DNA of 36,565 bases from Candidatus Zhuqueibacterota bacterium (GTDB lineage: Bacteria; Zhuqueibacterota; Zhuqueibacteria; Thermofontimicrobiales; Thiofontviventaceae). Within the stretch, counting starts at the first letter, position 1. The number at the start of each line of letters is the position of its first letter. Of this stretch, positions 33,376 through 36,565 are shown one piece after another. Location of the stretch: assembly GCA_016926625.1 (NCBI GenBank), contig JAFGOE010000007.1:1-36565 (forward strand), in the 5' to 3' direction. The translations under genes and the position numbers were made by a program. Below the pieces are notes generated by a model. The model searched no databases. It was not told where the DNA came from and saw only the letters and a list, made by a program, of their open reading frames with translations.

Positions 33376-34605
33376 ATGTCAAAATTAGCGATTTTGGGCG
33401 GTGAACCAGTACGAACAAGACCATTCCCTACATGGCCAGTACATGACCAGGATGAATTAAACGGACTCATAGACGTTTTAAAAAGTAATGAATGGGGTTC
33501 CACAAAAGGGCAGCGGGTTAAACAATTCGAACAACACTATGCAGAGTATCACGATGCCAAATATGGCATATGTGTGAACAGTGGTACCACGGCACTCTAT
33601 TTAGCCTTGAAAGCGGCGGGTATCGGATGCGGTGATGAGGTATTGCTGCCAGGCTACACGTTTATCGCGACGGCCACTTCGATCATCGATACAGGTGCTG
33701 TCCCTGTGTTTGTGGACATCGATCCGGACACATACAATATCGATCCGGCACAGATCGAGGAAAAGATTACCGACAAGACCAGGGCCATCATGCCCGTCCA
33801 TTTCGCAGGCAGACCCGCAGATATGACGGCTCTGTTAGCTATTGCGGATAAATATGATCTCAAAATCATCGAAGATGCCGCTCAGGCATGGGGTTCAGAG
33901 TGGAATGGCAGGAAAGTAGGTGCTATCGGCACCGCAGGCTGCTTCAGCTTCCAATCATCGAAGAACATCACCGCGGGAGAAGGTGGCATTATTTTAAGCA
34001 ACGATGAAGAGACTGCACAGTTCGCCAGATCCTATTCTAATTGCGGCCGCCTCGCGAACGGCGTGTGGTATGAACATTACTATCTGGGTGGTAATTACAG
34101 GATGACCGAATTTCAGGCTGCCTTATTACAGGCTCAATTTAATCGTTATCCGCAGCTGAAGGCGATACGGGATAAAAATGCACTATTACTCGACGCTCAT
34201 CTTTCCAGGATCGAAGGTGTGAAAACCATGAAAAACGATCCGCGGGTAACGAGTAACTCGCGACATATCTATATCTGGCGTTATCAAAAGGAGGCGTTCA
34301 ATAACGTGCCAAAAGATAAATTCATCAACGCCATGAGAAAAGAAGGGATGTATATAAGTCCCGGCTATTCTATTCCTTTGACTGTACAACCCGTACTCAA
34401 AAATTTGGCCTTCGGCCCCAGAGGGAAGCGAGTCGATATCGGTATCGATTATGCATCGGTGTCGCTCCCTGAAACCGAGAAAGCTTGCTATGACGAAGCG
34501 ATCTGGTTCACCCAGAACGTATTGCTCGGAACCGAGGAGGATATGCTGGATATCGTTAAGGCCATTGTCAAGATTCAGGAAAACAGCAAAGATCTTGTTA
34601 AATAA
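33376..34605 (+). CDS. DegT/DnrJ/EryC1/StrS-family PLP-dependent aminotransferase
   Basis: A 409-residue fold-type I aminotransferase that typically aminates keto-sugars or aminates/cyclises related precursors. PLP contacts are visible: GTTALYLAL (70-78) for the phosphate, D167 in IIEDAAQAWG for the pyridine nitrogen, and the Schiff-base lysine K196 in SFQSSKNITAGEGG. The N-terminus (LAILGGEPVRTRPFPTWP) is typical of the AHBA-synthase/StsC side of the family. ACAGGAGA precedes the ATG. It lies 115 bases after the isomerase-like gene and is closed by a terminator. The pair suggests aminosugar or aminocyclitol metabolism, but no other pathway gene is adjacent. Confidence 0.93.
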   Translation: MSKLAILGGEPVRTRPFPTWPVHDQDELNGLIDVLKSNEWGSTKGQRVKQFEQHYAEYHDAKYGICVNSGTTALYLALKAAGIGCGDEVLLPGYTFIATATSIIDTGAVPVFVDIDPDTYNIDPAQIEEKITDKTRAIMPVHFAGRPADMTALLAIADKYDLKIIEDAAQAWGSEWNGRKVGAIGTAGCFSFQSSKNITAGEGGIILSNDEETAQFARSYSNCGRLANGVWYEHYYLGGNYRMTEFQAALLQAQFNRYPQLKAIRDKNALLLDAHLSRIEGVKTMKNDPRVTSNSRHIYIWRYQKEAFNNVPKDKFINAMRKEGMYISPGYSIPLTVQPVLKNLAFGPRGKRVDIGIDYASVSLPETEKACYDEAIWFTQNVLLGTEEDMLDIVKAIVKIQENSKDLVK

Positions 34606-34626
34606 ACAAGTGATTTACACTAATAT

Positions 34627-34673
34627 ATGTCCTTCTATGATCTGTTCATCGATCATTGAGGGACATTTTTTTT
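34627..34673 (+). terminator. Rho-independent terminator after the aminotransferase gene
   Basis: An about 16-bp imperfect stem, ATGTCCTTCTATGATC (34627-34642) against GATCATTGAGGGACAT (34651-34666), with two interruptions and an 8-base loop, followed by a run of T residues to 34673. It ends the isomerase/aminotransferase transcript 22 bases after the stop codon. Confidence 0.88.
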
Positions 34674-34740
34674 AACCCGAAAAAAAGAGTTGCACAATCC
34701 GGTTAAAGTTGCTTATATTATGAATACAGGAGTGTATACT

Positions 34741-35628
34741 ATGAGATTGAGCAAAATTCTTTGTCCCATCGACTTTTCATCGTGTTCAGTTAATGCCCTG
34801 CGACATGCCCTCAGTTTTGCCAGTGATCTGAAAAGTGAAATTCACGTATTTCACGCCATTTTAATGCATGAACAAGACTCATCAACGGAAGATGAGAACG
34901 TTCCGGATTTCCGGGATAAATACGATCTGCTCGAGAAGATGGCGGATAAAAAATTATCGGACCTGTTAAAACACGAACATGGCCGTCATAAGATCAAATA
35001 CGTGAGCCGACGCGGATTTTCCGCGGCTGAGGAGATACTTCGCTATCTTAACGATGAATCATTTGATCTTGTCATTATGGGAACACACAGTGGCAGTCTT
35101 ATGCGCGAATTTCTGCTCGGAAGTGTAGCCGAGAAAATTATCCGATTAGCTCCGATCCCGGTGATGACGGTGCGAGAAAAATCAGTCGAACCAGACGCCT
35201 ATAAACGAATTTTAGTTCCTATCGACTATTCGGATTATTCCCGTGATGCCCTGAAATATTCTATTCAGTTGTCCGGGATTTTTAAGAGCACAATCGTCAT
35301 GCTTCACGTCATCCAGGAAGAAATTCATCCGTCCTTTTACAAGCAATTCGGAGGATCGTTTCTCGATACCGATCTTAAATTTAAGGAGCATGCGGTAAGC
35401 GAGATGAAAAAAATGCGTGAACACTTCAATCATGAAAGCGTGCCAACTGAATTTGCCGTTTCGGTGGGTGAATCCGCCAGAGAGATCATCTCTTTTACTG
35501 ATGATAATGATATTGATCTCATTGTGATTGCTACCCATGGATTAACAGGGCTAAAACACTACATCCTCGGAAGCACAACGGAAAGGGTAATTCACACATC
35601 AACCGTACCGACACTAGTCATGCGATGA
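34741..35628 (+). CDS. Universal stress protein with two tandem UspA domains
   Basis: A 295-residue cytoplasmic protein made of two UspA domains (about 1-142 and 150-295). The ATG at 34741 follows AGGAG by eight bases and begins the classic MRLSKILCPIDFS strand; upstream in-frame starts at 34690 and 34720 lie before that site. The ATP-loop motif G-2x-G-9x-GS is near-canonical in both: GTHSGSLMREFLLGS (second Gly replaced by Ser) and ATHGLTGLKHYILGS (first Gly replaced by Ala). Nucleotide binding is likely but not certain. It has its own upstream region after a terminator, with TTGCAC-N18-TATATT (34690-34719) as a possible promoter. Role: stress or starvation resistance. Confidence 0.92.
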   Translation: MRLSKILCPIDFSSCSVNALRHALSFASDLKSEIHVFHAILMHEQDSSTEDENVPDFRDKYDLLEKMADKKLSDLLKHEHGRHKIKYVSRRGFSAAEEILRYLNDESFDLVIMGTHSGSLMREFLLGSVAEKIIRLAPIPVMTVREKSVEPDAYKRILVPIDYSDYSRDALKYSIQLSGIFKSTIVMLHVIQEEIHPSFYKQFGGSFLDTDLKFKEHAVSEMKKMREHFNHESVPTEFAVSVGESAREIISFTDDNDIDLIVIATHGLTGLKHYILGSTTERVIHTSTVPTLVMR

Positions 35629-35717
35629 GTTGAAGGAGGACCTTACTATTGATTATACGATGATCGTATCGTCTATGCAAGATAATCGGTTTGATACCTA
35701 CACGATGAAAGAAGAAG

Positions 35718-36565
35718 ATGAACCTGCTAAAAGAAGTCCTAAAACACGAAGTCTACCCTGCGCTTGGTTGTACAGAGCCGATCTCGATCGCCTACGCCGC
35801 AAGCGTCGCAGCCAGTGAAATCGACGAACCAATCGAACATCTGAACATCATCGTCGATATGGGCACCTATAAGAACGGTCTGGCAGTGAAAGTGCCCAAC
35901 ACAAACGGCGAGCGCGGCAATTTAATCGCCGCTATTCTCGGCGCACTCGTCGCCCGACCGAATCTGAAAATGGAGATTTTAAAAGACGTTACTCCGGAAC
36001 ATATCACCGTAGCGAAGCATGTCATTGCTGAGCAACGAGCGACCCTCCATGTGGATTCGACGCGAAAAGATATCTACGTTCGCGTCGAATTAACCACGGC
36101 GTCCCATTCATCCACTTGTGTCATCGCAAGGAGTCATACAGAAATCTGTTACTATGAGCTGGATGGGATCGTAAAGTTAGATCGTTCTGCGGATTTTCAG
36201 GATTCCGGTAAACTGCCCTATCAGCGCGAATTAAAGATGAAAAGCGTATCTGATCTCATCGACATTGCCGTTCATATCGACGATGAAGACTATGCCTATT
36301 TAAGCGAAGGCGTTCGTTTAAACCTGGCAATCTCAGAGGAAGGGAAAAAACTACAAAAAGTGGGCTGGTATCTACTGGATTTACAGAGAAAGAGCTATCT
36401 TGAAGATGACGTTCTTTCTTCCACAAAGATATTAACCGCATGCGCTTCCGATGCCAGAATGGAGGGGATACCGGTTCCTGCGATGAGCAGTGGCGAAAGC
36501 GGTAATCAAGGCATTGTGGCTATATTAGTTCCCTATAACGTCGGTAAATATTTTCACATCGATGA
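35718..36565 (+). CDS. cyuA: L-cysteine desulfidase-like protein (CyuA/UPF0597 family), N-terminal 282 residues
   Basis: The frame opens at ATG 35718, three codons after an in-frame stop (35706), and runs off the right edge, so about 140 C-terminal residues are missing. Family signatures are clear: PALGCTEPISIAYAAS (13-28) with the iron-sulfur cysteine, MGTYKNGLAVKVPNT, HSSTCVIARSHTE, and CASDARMEGIPVPAMSSGES followed by GNQGI near the edge. The family carries a [4Fe-4S] cluster; some members break cysteine down to sulfide, ammonia and pyruvate, others act on other substrates. The ribosome site is weak (AAAGAAGAAG). A stronger AAGGAGGA at 35633-35640 has no obvious gene behind it. Confidence 0.88.
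   Translation, partial: MNLLKEVLKHEVYPALGCTEPISIAYAASVAASEIDEPIEHLNIIVDMGTYKNGLAVKVPNTNGERGNLIAAILGALVARPNLKMEILKDVTPEHITVAKHVIAEQRATLHVDSTRKDIYVRVELTTASHSSTCVIARSHTEICYYELDGIVKLDRSADFQDSGKLPYQRELKMKSVSDLIDIAVHIDDEDYAYLSEGVRLNLAISEEGKKLQKVGWYLLDLQRKSYLEDDVLSSTKILTACASDARMEGIPVPAMSSGESGNQGIVAILVPYNVGKYFHID

Noticed and set aside
35629-35760. Frameshift in the start of the CyuA-like gene
   Set aside because: The ATG at 35718 gives a normal short N-terminus before PALGCTEP, and an in-frame stop lies just upstream, so no missing N-terminal segment is implied.
35630-35818. A 62-codon plus-strand frame before cyuA
   Set aside because: It overlaps the well-supported cyuA start by 100 bases in another frame, begins at TTG ahead of the ribosome site, and its arginine-rich end looks like out-of-frame coding sequence.
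1-36565. CRISPR array, tRNA, rRNA, prophage or toxin-antitoxin module
   Set aside because: Looked for on both strands; no regularly spaced repeats, no cloverleaf-like sequence, no integrase, capsid or recognisable toxin-antitoxin pair was seen.

Overview
The window looks like a chromosomal segment of a moderately AT-rich, Gram-negative-type bacterium with an inner membrane, a periplasm and anaerobic or microaerobic energy metabolism. Supporting genes are a Na+-NQR-type complex, class II desulfoferrodoxin, rubrerythrin, ferritin, an octaheme cytochrome fused to a quinol-oxidase-like membrane domain, DsbD and an M48 lipoprotein protease. The mix recalls the FCB side of the tree (Calditrichota, KSB1 or Ignavibacteria-like lineages), but that is an impression from protein style, not a computed placement. 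I found no rRNA or tRNA gene, CRISPR array, phage or plasmid module. The only mobile-looking item is a 143-bp MITE-like element.

Layout. 1-1811 (minus): an AsmA/TamB-like gene cut by the window edge, and corA. 2053-8022 (plus): an unknown one-TM helical-repeat protein, then nqrB-C-D-E-F and a small unknown gene; no nqrA is present. 8196-9818 (plus): ferritin, rubrerythrin and desulfoferrodoxin, an iron and oxygen-stress set. 10056-13501 (plus): glycogen debranching enzyme, a voltage-gated K+ channel with a zinc ribbon, and a PsiE-like membrane protein. 13676-17415 (plus): two translationally coupled, mutually similar membrane subunits, the second carrying eight CxxCH haem sites. 17569-19843: a ParB-N-domain protein and terminator, a two-PDZ membrane protein (minus) and a DUF456 protein. 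20049-23734: dsbD, the MITE-like element and a convergent sodium:solute symporter. 24071-27776: a small unknown protein, a 7TM protein, a hybrid PAS histidine kinase that overlaps it and seems to start at a non-NTG codon, and a one-TM protein. 27994-31903 (minus): the TIGR03546/TIGR03545 pair and an M48 lipoprotein protease. 32433-36565 (plus): a TIM-barrel isomerase-like protein, a DegT/DnrJ aminotransferase, a tandem universal stress protein and the N-terminal two thirds of a CyuA/UPF0597 cysteine desulfidase-like protein.

How the genes fit together (inference). NQR would move electrons from NADH to quinone while exporting Na+. The CydA-like/octaheme pair could draw electrons from quinol into periplasmic haems, or run in reverse. 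DsbD could supply reductant for apocytochrome maturation. The SLC5-type symporter could spend the sodium gradient. The ferritin, rubrerythrin and superoxide reductase genes fit a cell that meets oxygen only occasionally. The most interesting candidates are the two-subunit octaheme membrane complex (13676-17415), the nqrA-less NQR cluster, and the 7TM/kinase unit with an apparent ATC start.

Several intergenic regions carry near-consensus sigma-70-like promoters, three of them exactly TTGACT-N17-TATATT.
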